A DNA stretch of 40,561 bases from positions 1 to 40,561 of the forward strand of contig JAFAGR010000025.1 of assembly GCA_023422565.1 (NCBI GenBank), written 5' to 3'. Source of the stretch: Bacteroidota bacterium. GTDB taxonomy: Bacteria > Bacteroidota > Bacteroidia > Chitinophagales > Chitinophagaceae. The notes below the pieces were generated by a model. That model saw nothing but the letters and a program-made list of their open reading frames with translations, did no database searches and had not been told where the DNA came from. A program made the translations under genes and the position numbers. Of the stretch, positions 8,370 to 16,842 are shown in pieces; position 1 is the first letter of the stretch; each line of letters begins with the position of its first letter.

Positions 8370-8796
8370 TGAAGCAGAAAGGCGCAGCGACCGGTTCAAC
8401 ATCGTGAATTATATTCTCGAAGAATGTGTTTTAGCCTACCCGGTTTCATCATTTATTATCAGCCTCTACAAGCAATATCAGCAACGTGGCTCTCTTAGCA
8501 AGAAACAGCTACAGGGCCTTTACGGCAAGGCTTCAGCCATTCCGGAGATCAATCCGGCAAAACTGGCTACACTTGAAGCCTTGATAAAGAGAATGCCAAC
8601 GCGCTATAAATCAGATTTACCGCAACAGGAGGAACCTGTGTCCGGCAAAGAAGACCTGAAAATGGTGGAGCAAATACTGCAAGCCTTTCCGGCGCACAAA
8701 GGGGCTTTAGCTTTGCAGACAAAACTTCTAAGCGGGATACAACTTTCTCCGCGTGAACTTTCAGATTTAAAAAGATTTTCTTCTTTAATTACCTGA
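8341..8796 (+). CDS. Conserved hypothetical protein, coupled to the HPF-type gene
   Basis: About 150 residues with no signal peptide or membrane helix. The N-terminal third is helical (FNIVNYILEECVLAYPVSSF), and the middle carries a Lys/Gly-rich element (SLSKKQLQGLYGKA) followed by INPAKLATLEALIKRMPTR, suggesting a small soluble helical protein. The start is uncertain: ATG 8323, ATG 8341 and GTG 8362 are in frame and all overlap the end of the preceding gene, so translation is probably coupled. The TGA at 8794-8796 overlaps the convergent DUF4251 gene by 8 bp. No function assigned; the position after a ribosome hibernation factor hints at a link to translation (inference). Confidence 0.65.
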   Translation: MRLIKLRVNSEAERRSDRFNIVNYILEECVLAYPVSSFIISLYKQYQQRGSLSKKQLQGLYGKASAIPEINPAKLATLEALIKRMPTRYKSDLPQQEEPVSGKEDLKMVEQILQAFPAHKGALALQTKLLSGIQLSPRELSDLKRFSSLIT

Positions 8797-9259
8797 GTAG
8801 GGCTTGCACATAACCTCTGAACTGGATACGGTCTCGCCGAAGGCTGCTCACATGAACCGTGGCGCTCCTGTTATCATAAATGGTCAGAATAATTTCTTCT
8901 GCAGAAGATTCATTCCTGATCACATAGGAAACCACCCAGTTTCCGGCTTCATTTTTTGCAACTGACCTTGTAAACTCGCGGGTGGAAAAATCAATTCCTC
9001 CGGGTTCATTTTGCATAACCGTTTGAGCACGTCCAAAATAGGGAAGTGCAACTTCAAGCGTGTCATTTCTTTGCGATAGTGTGCCGGGCGGATTTATGGT
9101 TCGCGGCCGCATGGCGGAAGGATAGGCCATGTCAGCATGAAAAGTAAAGCGCCCGCTTTTAATTGCCTCACCAATTTCAATTGGCTGTTGTTGCAACTGT
9201 TTGTTGCCGCTGCATGCCGCGAGCGAAATAAGCAGCGTTGCGAAATAAAATATCTTCAT
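8789..9259 (-). CDS. DUF4251 family lipoprotein
   Basis: The 156-residue product has a lipoprotein signal with lipobox SLAAC (Cys16). The mature part has the pattern of DUF4251: SGRFTFHADMAYPSAMRPRT, a polar SLSQRNDTLEVALPYFGRAQ-like segment, GGIDFSTREF and a strand-rich C-terminus. This Bacteroidota-specific family is predicted to form a single beta domain in the envelope, with unknown role. The gene diverges from the cyclophilin gene (78 bp apart) and converges on the preceding gene. Confidence 0.8.
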   Translation of the reverse strand: MKIFYFATLLISLAACSGNKQLQQQPIEIGEAIKSGRFTFHADMAYPSAMRPRTINPPGTLSQRNDTLEVALPYFGRAQTVMQNEPGGIDFSTREFTRSVAKNEAGNWVVSYVIRNESSAEEIILTIYDNRSATVHVSSLRRDRIQFRGYVQALLR

Positions 9260-9337
9260 TGTTAAAAAATTTCAAAATCGATGCCGAACCGTATCAGCAA
9301 AGCTTCTCGATATTAATTTAACTTTACAAAAAAAAAC

Positions 9338-9784
9338 ATGAGCAAAAGCAAGGGAGAGATCCACACAAGAAAGGGCGTTATTAGTTTTGAACTTTATGAC
9401 GACGATGCACCGGGCACTGTGGAAAATTTTAAAAAACTTATCGCTTCGGGCTATTATAACGGACTTACATTTCATCGCGTAATTCCTGATTTTGTGATTC
9501 AGGGCGGATGCCCCGACGGAACCGGAGCGGGTGGGCCGGGTTACTCTATTAAATGCGAAACGAAAGGAAACAACCAATATCACGATCGAGGCGTTTTTTC
9601 AATGGCCCATCGCGGTAAAGATACCGGAGGGTCTCAGTTTTTCATTTGCCACAGCCGAAAGAATACCGCTCACCTGGATGGAGTGCACACCTGTTTCGGA
9701 AAAGTTACCGGGGGAATTGAAGTGGTAGACGACATACGGGCCGGCGACGTTATGGAAAAAGTGGTACTGCTGCAGAATGATTGA
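9338..9784 (+). CDS. Cyclophilin-type peptidyl-prolyl cis-trans isomerase
   Basis: The 148-residue single-domain cyclophilin carries the hallmark blocks FHRVIPDFVIQGG (catalytic Arg), GSQFFICHS (Gln/Phe pocket), NTAHLDGVHTCFGKV and a C-terminal VDDIRAG. It lacks a signal peptide, so it acts in the cytoplasm. The cyclosporin-contacting Trp of eukaryotic cyclophilins is His here (AHLDG), so low cyclosporin sensitivity is expected. A Bacteroidota-like TAACTTTA box lies at 9319-9326, just upstream of the ATG. It converges on the RRM gene. Confidence 0.93.
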   Translation: MSKSKGEIHTRKGVISFELYDDDAPGTVENFKKLIASGYYNGLTFHRVIPDFVIQGGCPDGTGAGGPGYSIKCETKGNNQYHDRGVFSMAHRGKDTGGSQFFICHSRKNTAHLDGVHTCFGKVTGGIEVVDDIRAGDVMEKVVLLQND

Positions 9785-9792
9785 TTCTGCAG
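9770..9792. terminator. Hairpin spanning the cyclophilin stop codon
   Basis: A perfect 9-bp inverted repeat, CTGCAGAAT-gattg-ATTCTGCAG, with the cyclophilin TGA (9782-9784) in its loop and right arm. It sits between two convergent genes (cyclophilin and RRM) and could act for both. There is no U-tract, so its terminator role is uncertain. Confidence 0.35.
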
Positions 9793-9823
9793 TAATAACG
9801 GTAACGGATGTACGAATTTAGGT

Positions 9824-10117
9824 TTACCTTGGCCTGTTACGGTCAAACCCTCTCGAAGGCGCGGATCTTTGGGGCTGCCTTTCTTCCGCCTCTTTAACTA
9901 CAAGGGGTTTCTTTCCGAGGTTCATGTCATTCAGGCTTTCAATGGCATCAAGAGCCTCTTCGCGATTAGGCATATCTACAAAAGCAAATCCTTTGCTCTT
10001 GCCTGTTTCTTTGTCAATTGCAACTTTTGCCGAAACAGTGGTTCCAAACTTTTCAAAAATTTCCATGAGTTCAGCATCATCCAGGTCGTAGGGAAGGCCA
10101 GCAACAAAAATTTTCAT
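9824..10117 (-). CDS. RRM-domain RNA-binding protein
   Basis: The 97-residue product is a single RNA recognition motif with RNP2 (IFVAGLPY) at the N-terminus and RNP1 (KGFAFVDM) around residue 45, followed by a short Arg/Pro/Ser tail (APSRGFDRNRPR). Such one-RRM glycine/arginine-tailed proteins are common in Bacteroidota and Cyanobacteria and bind single-stranded RNA; some are cold induced. The 230 bp between this gene and the FUSC gene hold both promoters and a direct repeat CTCATTAC (10293, 10308 region). Confidence 0.92.
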   Translation of the reverse strand: MKIFVAGLPYDLDDAELMEIFEKFGTTVSAKVAIDKETGKSKGFAFVDMPNREEALDAIESLNDMNLGKKPLVVKEAEERQPQRSAPSRGFDRNRPR

Positions 10118-10347
10118 TCACTTGTGGTTTGCTGTAAAAATACAGGGATTAATCAGATAGCAAAATAAAGCAGCAACTTTTTTGCTTTTAGTGCATTTTT
10201 TGGCGTGATATGTTAATTATTTTTAATTCCCTTGATAATGTTTTTTATGCGGTAAATGTTTTCATGCTAAAAATAAAAGGGATCGAAGTTTCTCATTACG
10301 CGATTACTCATTACATGGATTCATCATTTTGGAATTAACTTGCCGCA

Positions 10348-12561
10348 ATGGATGCCGTTCAGCAATACAGAAATTTCTTAAATGGCAGGTTTCTAAGTGA
10401 AGGCATCCGGACAACCGTGGGCATTGTATTGCCTTCAGTGATCATGAATTCGCTTGGCAACCTGCCCGTGGGCATCACCATGTCGATCGCCGCACTGGCA
10501 GTAAGCATAACTGATGTACCGGGCCCGGTGAAACACCGCGTAAACGGTATGGCCTTGTGCGTGCTGGCCATTGCTTTAGTGTCATCTTTAACTACCCTTG
10601 CTCTTCCATATACCTTTCTTTTGGGTTTACTGATTCTGGTTGCCGGCTTCGCTTTTTCAATGCTAACGGTGTACGGTATGCGAAGTTCCGCACTTGGTGT
10701 GGCGGCCCTGTATATTATGGTTATAAACCTGGACAGTAACCTTTCCACCGAAAACAAATGGATGAACCTGGTGTGGCAGCTTTCAGGTGCCCTTTGGTAC
10801 TTTCTTTACAGTTTACTGTTAAGCAGAATAAAGCCCTACAAGATCATCAAACAGGTTTTGGGCGATTTTATCATTTCTATTTCAGACTATCTTCAAACAA
10901 GAGGGGACTTCTATCAACCAGCCCCGCAATACGATAAAATATATCAGCAACTTCTTCAGCAGCAGGTTGAAATTGAAAAACAACAGGCGCTTGCCGCAGA
11001 GCTGATCTTTAAAACCCGCGGCGTGGTGAAAGAGACTACCCGAACCGCAAGGGTATTGGTTAAAACCTTTCTTGACAGTTCCGATATTTTGGAAAGCATC
11101 ATGACCACCTACCAGGCATATGAAACTCTTCACAAACATTTTGACGATCTTGGAATTCTGCAGGAGATAAGGGATGTGATATCAACGCTTGCCGATGAAC
11201 TTAAAGTTGCGGGAATCGCCCTCAAGGCAGAACAGAAGAGCCGCACATCAGAAGCGCTGAAAATACAGATCGCTAACTTGCGCGGAAATTTTGAGAAACT
11301 TCGCCAAACGGAGATGGATGGAACGCGCGTGGAAAGTTTTATTGCACTGGGCAGGATCGTAAACAACATTGAAGACCTTGCTGTAAAAATTGAAACATTG
11401 CACAGGCAAACCGGGTATGAAAAAAAATCAGCGAGCCGGAGGCTTTCGGATGAATTACCGGGAAGCTACATTACCTCCGAAGACATCAGGCCGTCGATCT
11501 TTATTGACAATCTCAATCTTAAATCACACACCTTCCGGCATGCAATTCGCGTAGCCGTTTCGCTGCTTGCGGGCTTTATAATTGCCCAGGCCTTCAATCT
11601 ATCGCACGGAAACTGGATCCTGCTTACTATTGTTGTGATCCTTAAACCTTCGTTTGCCATGACGCGCCAAAGAAACAAAGATCGTTTATTCGGCACCGTT
11701 ATAGGAATCATTATAGGTGTCCTGCTTTTGTATTTCATTAAGAACGAATCAGTGCTGCTCACAATAATGATCGCGCTTATGCTCGGCAGTTTTACGTGGA
11801 TAAGAACGAACTATTTTCTTGCAGTGATTCTGCTTACGCCCGAGTTGATCATACTCTACCACCTGTTAATACCGGGAGACATAACCGATGTGCTTGTTCA
11901 CCGGCTATTTGATACAGCAATCGGTTCGGGAATAGCATTCCTGAGTAATTTTCTCGTTGTGCCTGTTTGGGAATACACGGGTATCCGCAATCATATGCTG
12001 GGTATGATCCATAACAACCTTGATTATTACAGAACGGTTGCCACGTCTTTCACCACTCCGGAAACTAATTTGCCAGACATCCGGAAGAAAAGAAAAGAGG
12101 TATTGCTTTCACTTTCCAACCTGTCAGACGCTTTTCACCGGATGCTCTCAGAACCAAAACGTTTTCAAAAAGACATGAATTATCTCCATAGATTTATCGT
12201 GCTGAACTATTCTCTCACCTCGCATCTTGCCACACTTTCGTATTATCTTCACGAAGGAAGGTCCTCGTTTCGTTCAACAGCGCTGCAACCAATTATAAAT
12301 GATACGTTGATAAGGCTCGGAGCAGCAGAAAAATATTTAAACGGAGAAGAGGTTGACGAACTGCAAAAAATGAAGGTTGAGCCGGTTCTGGAGGAATACA
12401 CGGAAGCTCTGATTGAAAAAAGAAAGATAGAAATAGCAAAGGGGCAGCTTGAAACGGAAACGAAACAGGAGTTGATCGCTGTAAAGTCAGTAATTGACCA
12501 ATTGCAGTATATTCAGGACCTTTCCGGAACCCTGGCCAAACTTTGCCGCGAATACAAGTAA
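10348..12561 (+). CDS. FUSC-family (YccS/YhfK-like) inner-membrane protein
   Basis: The 737-residue product has the duplicated FUSC layout: a first hydrophobic block (~25-150), a long helical cytoplasmic segment (~155-390), a second hydrophobic block (~395-545, containing SHGNWILLTIVVILKPSF and RLFGTVIGIIIGVLLLYF), and a helical C-terminus. The SHGNWILLT...KPSFAMTRQRNKDRLFGT segment is characteristic of fusaric-acid-resistance-like/aromatic acid exporter proteins. Members are thought to export aromatic acids or act in the envelope; the substrate here is unknown. A TAACTTG box (10336-10342) sits 5 bp before the ATG. The stop is directly followed by the SRAP start (TAAATG), so the two are in one transcript. 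Confidence 0.9.
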   Translation: MDAVQQYRNFLNGRFLSEGIRTTVGIVLPSVIMNSLGNLPVGITMSIAALAVSITDVPGPVKHRVNGMALCVLAIALVSSLTTLALPYTFLLGLLILVAGFAFSMLTVYGMRSSALGVAALYIMVINLDSNLSTENKWMNLVWQLSGALWYFLYSLLLSRIKPYKIIKQVLGDFIISISDYLQTRGDFYQPAPQYDKIYQQLLQQQVEIEKQQALAAELIFKTRGVVKETTRTARVLVKTFLDSSDILESIMTTYQAYETLHKHFDDLGILQEIRDVISTLADELKVAGIALKAEQKSRTSEALKIQIANLRGNFEKLRQTEMDGTRVESFIALGRIVNNIEDLAVKIETLHRQTGYEKKSASRRLSDELPGSYITSEDIRPSIFIDNLNLKSHTFRHAIRVAVSLLAGFIIAQAFNLSHGNWILLTIVVILKPSFAMTRQRNKDRLFGTVIGIIIGVLLLYFIKNESVLLTIMIALMLGSFTWIRTNYFLAVILLTPELIILYHLLIPGDITDVLVHRLFDTAIGSGIAFLSNFLVVPVWEYTGIRNHMLGMIHNNLDYYRTVATSFTTPETNLPDIRKKRKEVLLSLSNLSDAFHRMLSEPKRFQKDMNYLHRFIVLNYSLTSHLATLSYYLHEGRSSFRSTALQPIINDTLIRLGAAEKYLNGEEVDELQKMKVEPVLEEYTEALIEKRKIEIAKGQLETETKQELIAVKSVIDQLQYIQDLSGTLAKLCREYK

Positions 12562-13356
12562 ATGTGTACAGCACTTTCACATAAAACAAAGATCACTGAA
12601 CTAATAGATTATTTTCCTTTTTTGCAGGCTGAGCTGCTTCAGGAATTTGATGAGGAAAGAGCTTCTTACCGCCTTGCATTTGAGCATTCGGAGCAGCCTG
12701 TGATAATAGCGGGCAGTTCGGGATACGAGGTGAGGTTATTTGAGTGGGGCGTGATTTCGAATTACATGAATACGCCGGAGTCAGTAAAAAAGAATCGCGC
12801 CTGGATGTGCAATGCGCGTGCGGAGAAACTGGCCGACCCCAAATCTTATTGGTACAAAATAAAAACACAACGCTGCCTTGTGCCCACCACCGGCATTTAC
12901 GAACATAGGAGAGTAAAGGGTTTTAAAAATAAGATTCCTTATTACGTAAGTTTAAAAAACCGCGAAATGTTCTGCTTACCCGGTCTTTTCAATTACTCTT
13001 CAATCCCTGATAAAGACACAGGCGAGCTTCCAGGCACATTCAGCATAATTACGCGCGCGGCCAATCCATTGATGCAACTGATTCATAACGACGGCGAAAA
13101 CAAATTCAGGATGCCTTTATTTCTGCCGAAAGAAATGGAAATGGAATGGATAGATCCCAACACGCCATGGGAACGTATTTTAGAAATACTTTCTTTTGAA
13201 ATTGCCGATGAAGAGCTGGCAGCATGGCCGGTGTATACTTTAAATACTCCGAAACCGAGGCCGGACGGGCTTCTTAAGAATAAGCCTTTTCAATGGCAGG
13301 GACTTCCGCAGTTAGGGGAGGAAAGTACGGGCGGTTTGCAACAGGAATTATTTTAA
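12562..13356 (+). CDS. SRAP domain protein (YedK/HMCES family)
   Basis: The 264-residue product has the SRAP active-site set: Cys2 (exposed after Met removal), N84 in CNARAEKL, E114 in GIYEH (usual GFYEW) and H175 in LIHNDGENKFRMP. This family forms a thiazolidine crosslink with abasic sites in single-stranded DNA and shields them. The spacing between His and RMP is longer than in YedK (HDRMP) because of an inserted segment, and the N-terminus has an extra ~40 residues of low similarity. The start abuts the FUSC stop. The stop overlaps the convergent DUF5916 gene by 4 bp (TTAA). Confidence 0.9.
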   Translation: MCTALSHKTKITELIDYFPFLQAELLQEFDEERASYRLAFEHSEQPVIIAGSSGYEVRLFEWGVISNYMNTPESVKKNRAWMCNARAEKLADPKSYWYKIKTQRCLVPTTGIYEHRRVKGFKNKIPYYVSLKNREMFCLPGLFNYSSIPDKDTGELPGTFSIITRAANPLMQLIHNDGENKFRMPLFLPKEMEMEWIDPNTPWERILEILSFEIADEELAAWPVYTLNTPKPRPDGLLKNKPFQWQGLPQLGEESTGGLQQELF

Positions 13357-15794
13357 CCTGAATTCCGTTTAAGAGTCAGATAGTCCAGGTAGTAAATGAT
13401 CTTGAATGATAATACATTCTGATGTGGCTTTTTGATCACACTGCCCACATTCGAAAAATACTTAGACCCTGCCGCCTGGTCAAAAGTTTCGGCTGCATTC
13501 TTCCACGAAATGTTTACAAAACTCCCCTGCGCAAACTCCCAGGTATAAATCATATCAATATTAAAGAAGTTAACGTTGTTGTTCACATTTACGTATTCCG
13601 CCGCAGTGAAAGGTTTAAGATCTCCATCCGCTTGCAGGGCGAACAAATCACTGTACTGCACATTACTCCAATAATGCCTTGCCCTGAAAGTTAAACCCAT
13701 TTTGATATTAAAGTTGTACTTCACGTTAAACGTATTCTCAACCGTCTTCCGGTTTCTTAAACCAAATATCACGCTGTCTGAACTTCCCTGCAGCGTATAG
13801 GCGTAACCGGTATTGTTATCGTGACCGGCAAAATAAGTGTCCAGGCTTAGGGTAAGTTTGTCGTTAAAACGATACCTGTTATAAATGTAAGAGTCATAAA
13901 AGAGGCTGTTATACTTTTCAGATACGCGGATTCCTCCACTCCAGTTTATACTGTACTTTGATGCAGAATTAGAATTGTAGAATGCGCCGATTTTCCATGA
14001 AGAGGGTACGCGGAAAAACCAACCTTCTTTTCGCGGTTCATAAAAATCTTGTTGCTCCGGCATAAAATTAAAATCTGCACCAAAGGTCCACAACCTTTTA
14101 TGTTGCCCGTTTATATACGCACTTACACTTTTGCTTTGATAACGTCTCGGCAAAAACTGTTGAATGTAACTGGTATTTAAAGACAGCGTAAGCCTGTTAT
14201 AGAAACTCTTCGGCTTATTCCATTTATACCAAACGTTGGCGCTGTAACGAACGAAATTGTTGTTATTAAAATAGCCCATATCATTCTGCTCGTACTTTTC
14301 GTCCGCAAAGTGACGGTTGATCTCAAAGTTTAACGGGCCGCGAAATTTTCCGAAATTCAGTTCAACAAGGTTGCCGTTTATGTTTTCAGGCAGGGACGCT
14401 CCCGATAAATAACTGTGCGCATACTTTCCCCAAAAATTCCAATTGACATTTTTATCATACAAATCCCACATCGCTGCGGTAATGTTTGCATCGTATGTAG
14501 AACCATCCCTTATCACATTTGTATTCAACAAAGAAACACTTGAATTGTTCTTCATTGTTTGATCAAGAGTGATAATGTTATAGTTAGTGAGTGGACTGGT
14601 TTCCACCTTAAAATTCCTGCCGTCGCGGGTTGAAAGTTCGGCATGTTGCGGCCGCGTGACCGCATTGAATATACCTATACCGAGTCCCTTGCTTGTACGG
14701 CCACTGAACTTTGTGGCATTGATCAGTTTTGTTTCAAGAGGGTTCTCATGAAGGATGGCACCGGTATCCAGGGAAGCGTATGGCTTGCTGAAGTTTACGG
14801 GGAGCCCGCCGATCCTGCGGCTGTAGAAAAAGTTGCCTTTGTTGAAAAGCTCCGTGCCTTCGGTAAAAAAAGCCCGGTATTCATTGTATTTAACTTCAAA
14901 GGGAGAGAGGTTTAAAACCTGGTTATCGCTTTGTACCTGGCCGAAATCGGGGATAAGGGTCATGTCTAGCGTAAAGCCTTTACTTACGCCATATTTTACA
15001 TCCATTCCTCCATTAACCGAAGTGGATGTTGTAGAGCCACCATCTGCACCAGGGGTGTTGCTGATATAAGAGGAGAGATAGGGTGAAAATGAAAGCCGCA
15101 GAGGAGCTTTAATATTTTTGATGCCTGTCCACACGCCGGTCTGGCTCATTATACCAAATTTGTTCGGGTCAATAGGATTCCAGGAAACCTGCCTTCCGGA
15201 TTTCGTTCGCCTCCGGATAAAATTAATGCCCCAGTTTTGAACGGGCTGTTGGCTAAACCGGAGTGCACTGTATGGTATCACCATTTCAAATGTCCATCCT
15301 TCCCTTGTTACTTTTGTAGCGGTTTTATAAACCGCACTCCAACTCCCGTCTTCATTGCCCAGCGAATATTTACAATCGTATTGTTCGCCGAGCGCGGTCA
15401 CATAAAAACCCGTGCCGTTGATCTGGTCCCGGTAAGTATCTATCATCACTCCTGCAAAATCATTGATGCCAACCCTGTCGCGACCCACGAGTTCAGACGA
15501 AATTGAGTCGGGAATATCTCTGCAAATGCCGGCGAAATAAACAGCATTATCATCGTACATCAGCATAAATGTTGTTCGCGTATGCGCATCTTCCGCGCGG
15601 CCAAAGGTGGGGCGTTGTTCCACCATTTCCTCAATCTTTGCTGCCATTTGCCAGGCCTCCTCCGTAGGCTCTCCATCAACCTTAACCGGCAGTTCGGTTC
15701 GAATGGCAGGAATGCTCTTCACCGCTTCCCGCGGTTGACTGAGTGCGTACGTTACACTCAGACAAAAAACTATAAGAAACAGAAAAAATTTCAT
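13353..15794 (-). CDS. DUF5916 outer-membrane protein with CBM9-like N-terminus
   Basis: The 813-residue product has a signal peptide (cleavage near YALSQ). Residues ~28-230 form a carbohydrate-binding family 9-like domain (VKVDGEPTEEAWQ, YDDNAVYFAG, DRVGINDFAGVMIDTYRD, EGWTFEMVIPYSALRF). The remainder is strand-rich with alternating aromatic residues and ends in an aromatic/hydrophobic strand, consistent with the DUF5916 outer-membrane beta-barrel. DUF5916 proteins are widespread in Bacteroidota; role unknown, possibly ligand uptake. The SRAP gene converges on it. Monocistronic from the look of the context. Confidence 0.9.
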   Translation of the reverse strand: MKFFLFLIVFCLSVTYALSQPREAVKSIPAIRTELPVKVDGEPTEEAWQMAAKIEEMVEQRPTFGRAEDAHTRTTFMLMYDDNAVYFAGICRDIPDSISSELVGRDRVGINDFAGVMIDTYRDQINGTGFYVTALGEQYDCKYSLGNEDGSWSAVYKTATKVTREGWTFEMVIPYSALRFSQQPVQNWGINFIRRRTKSGRQVSWNPIDPNKFGIMSQTGVWTGIKNIKAPLRLSFSPYLSSYISNTPGADGGSTTSTSVNGGMDVKYGVSKGFTLDMTLIPDFGQVQSDNQVLNLSPFEVKYNEYRAFFTEGTELFNKGNFFYSRRIGGLPVNFSKPYASLDTGAILHENPLETKLINATKFSGRTSKGLGIGIFNAVTRPQHAELSTRDGRNFKVETSPLTNYNIITLDQTMKNNSSVSLLNTNVIRDGSTYDANITAAMWDLYDKNVNWNFWGKYAHSYLSGASLPENINGNLVELNFGKFRGPLNFEINRHFADEKYEQNDMGYFNNNNFVRYSANVWYKWNKPKSFYNRLTLSLNTSYIQQFLPRRYQSKSVSAYINGQHKRLWTFGADFNFMPEQQDFYEPRKEGWFFRVPSSWKIGAFYNSNSASKYSINWSGGIRVSEKYNSLFYDSYIYNRYRFNDKLTLSLDTYFAGHDNNTGYAYTLQGSSDSVIFGLRNRKTVENTFNVKYNFNIKMGLTFRARHYWSNVQYSDLFALQADGDLKPFTAAEYVNVNNNVNFFNIDMIYTWEFAQGSFVNISWKNAAETFDQAAGSKYFSNVGSVIKKPHQNVLSFKIIYYLDYLTLKRNSG

Positions 15795-15945
15795 TCAGAT
15801 CAGGACTTTCGCGCATGCAAACTAAGACCGCGGCGGTTTCAGAAAGCTGAAAATCCATGAAAGGCAAAAAGCGTATATGGGTGCCTGAAATTGAAGTTTG
15901 AAAAAAGGAACGGTTTATGTATAAGTCAATTGAAAACACTCTCAA

Positions 15946-16239
15946 ATGAATACAAAGCAAATAATCGGAATGGCCTTAGCCGGCGGCGCGGCGGTGGTTG
16001 TCTACAAACTTTACAACATGCCGAAGGAAAGAAGGAGTGAAATGCTCGACAGTTTAAAAAAGGAAACCCTCGCCTTTTTGGAAAAAGCGGAATCAAGTGT
16101 TGACAAGGTTCAGCACTATATGGGCCAGATAAGGGAGAAGGGGCAGGATGAATGGGTGGACAAGGCCTTTATAATTAAGAATATGCTTTCAGATTTCTAC
16201 AAAGGAAAGGGCGAAGAAAAACAAGCAGCCACAACCTGA
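15946..16239 (+). CDS. YtxH-like small membrane-anchored protein
   Basis: The 97-residue product has an N-terminal hydrophobic helix (QIIGMALAGGAAVVVYKLY), then a basic turn (MPKERRSEM) and amphipathic charged helices (LKKETLAFLEKAESSVDKV). This is the layout of YtxH/general-stress type proteins. It would be anchored in the inner membrane with a cytoplasmic or periplasmic helix. It is followed by a strong hairpin at 16264. Family assignment rests on architecture only. Confidence 0.6.
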   Translation: MNTKQIIGMALAGGAAVVVYKLYNMPKERRSEMLDSLKKETLAFLEKAESSVDKVQHYMGQIREKGQDEWVDKAFIIKNMLSDFYKGKGEEKQAATT

Positions 16240-16263
16240 TTTCGAGCCTTCGCTTATCCAGAT

Positions 16264-16294
16264 AAAGCGCGAAACCGATGGGATTTCGCGCTTT
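16264..16294 (+). terminator. Perfect 11-bp hairpin after the YtxH-like gene
   Basis: AAAGCGCGAAA and TTTCGCGCTTT pair perfectly around a 9-nt loop, 25 bp after the YtxH-like stop. The following CATTTTAT is only partly U-rich. The rest of 16295-16509 holds nothing I can identify. Confidence 0.7.
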
Positions 16295-16509
16295 CATTTT
16301 ATCCTGCATTGAAATTAATCCCCAGAAAGGCTCCTTACGGGGAGGATTGATCGTCAGAAACTGCCCCGAAGATCACGCTTACCACACGGGATCAGCCATA
16401 AAAAAAGTCTTCTACCAATCAGTGCATATAATATAAACCTGTCGAACCCTCATTCTTCCATTTAATTGCGCCTTATCTAACTAGTCGGAAGCTAAAAGCT
16501 CCGTCGCTT

Positions 16510-16770
16510 TTACGTTAACTGTTTCGTGAGAAATCCCTCGATCATACTGCACGGCACCATGAATGGCTTCGTGTGAATATTCATTTGAAGATTCTGGCCG
16601 CTAACACTGTAGGTTCCCGCAACGCGATTACCAAAGACACTAACATCAAACTCGCCCGAGTTTACATCACCCGTAAAATTCCCACCCTGGCTCTCTACAG
16701 CCTTTCTCGCCTTGCCTAAAATATCCCCGGCATTGCCGGAAAATGGAACCGTAAATTCACATGCTGACAT
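16510..16770 (-). CDS. Small conserved hypothetical protein
   Basis: The 86-residue soluble product, MSACEFTVPFSG..., has no signal peptide. It has the pattern of a small alpha/beta domain: a helix (AGDILGKARKAVESQGG), then strands GEFDVSVFGNRVAGTYSVSG and LQMNIHTKPFMVPCSMIEGFL. It has two cysteines (Cys4, and Cys in VPCSMIEG). I recall similar unnamed proteins in other Bacteroidota but no function. It is a single-gene unit upstream-bounded by the terminator at 16793. Confidence 0.65.
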   Translation of the reverse strand: MSACEFTVPFSGNAGDILGKARKAVESQGGNFTGDVNSGEFDVSVFGNRVAGTYSVSGQNLQMNIHTKPFMVPCSMIEGFLTKQLT

Positions 16771-16792
16771 AATTCTGTTTTTTTACAAAAAT

Positions 16793-16826
16793 AAAATACC
16801 CATCCATTATTGTGGACGGGTATTTT
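16793..16826 (-). terminator. Rho-independent terminator of the glycine-zipper gene
   Basis: Arms 16793-16806 and 16813-16826 pair over 14 bp with one mismatch and a 6-nt loop. On the minus strand the stem is followed by a T-rich run (TTTTATTTTTG), 17 bp after the stop of the glycine-zipper lipoprotein gene. The + strand also has a T-run, but no gene reads into it from the left on that strand. Confidence 0.8.
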
Positions 16827-16842
16827 TGATCGTTTAGGAATA

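Noticed and set aside
14643..15506. Several + strand ORFs inside the DUF5916 gene
   Set aside because: They are antisense frames of a clearly coding minus-strand gene with no domains of their own.
13353..15794. TonB-dependent receptor reading of the DUF5916 barrel
   Set aside because: No plug domain or TonB box; the CBM9-like N-terminus plus DUF5916 pattern explains the sequence better.
16295..16509. Possible riboswitch or small RNA in the gap after the YtxH-like gene
   Set aside because: Only short CCCC/GGGG complementarity without conserved motifs; no downstream gene in the right orientation.
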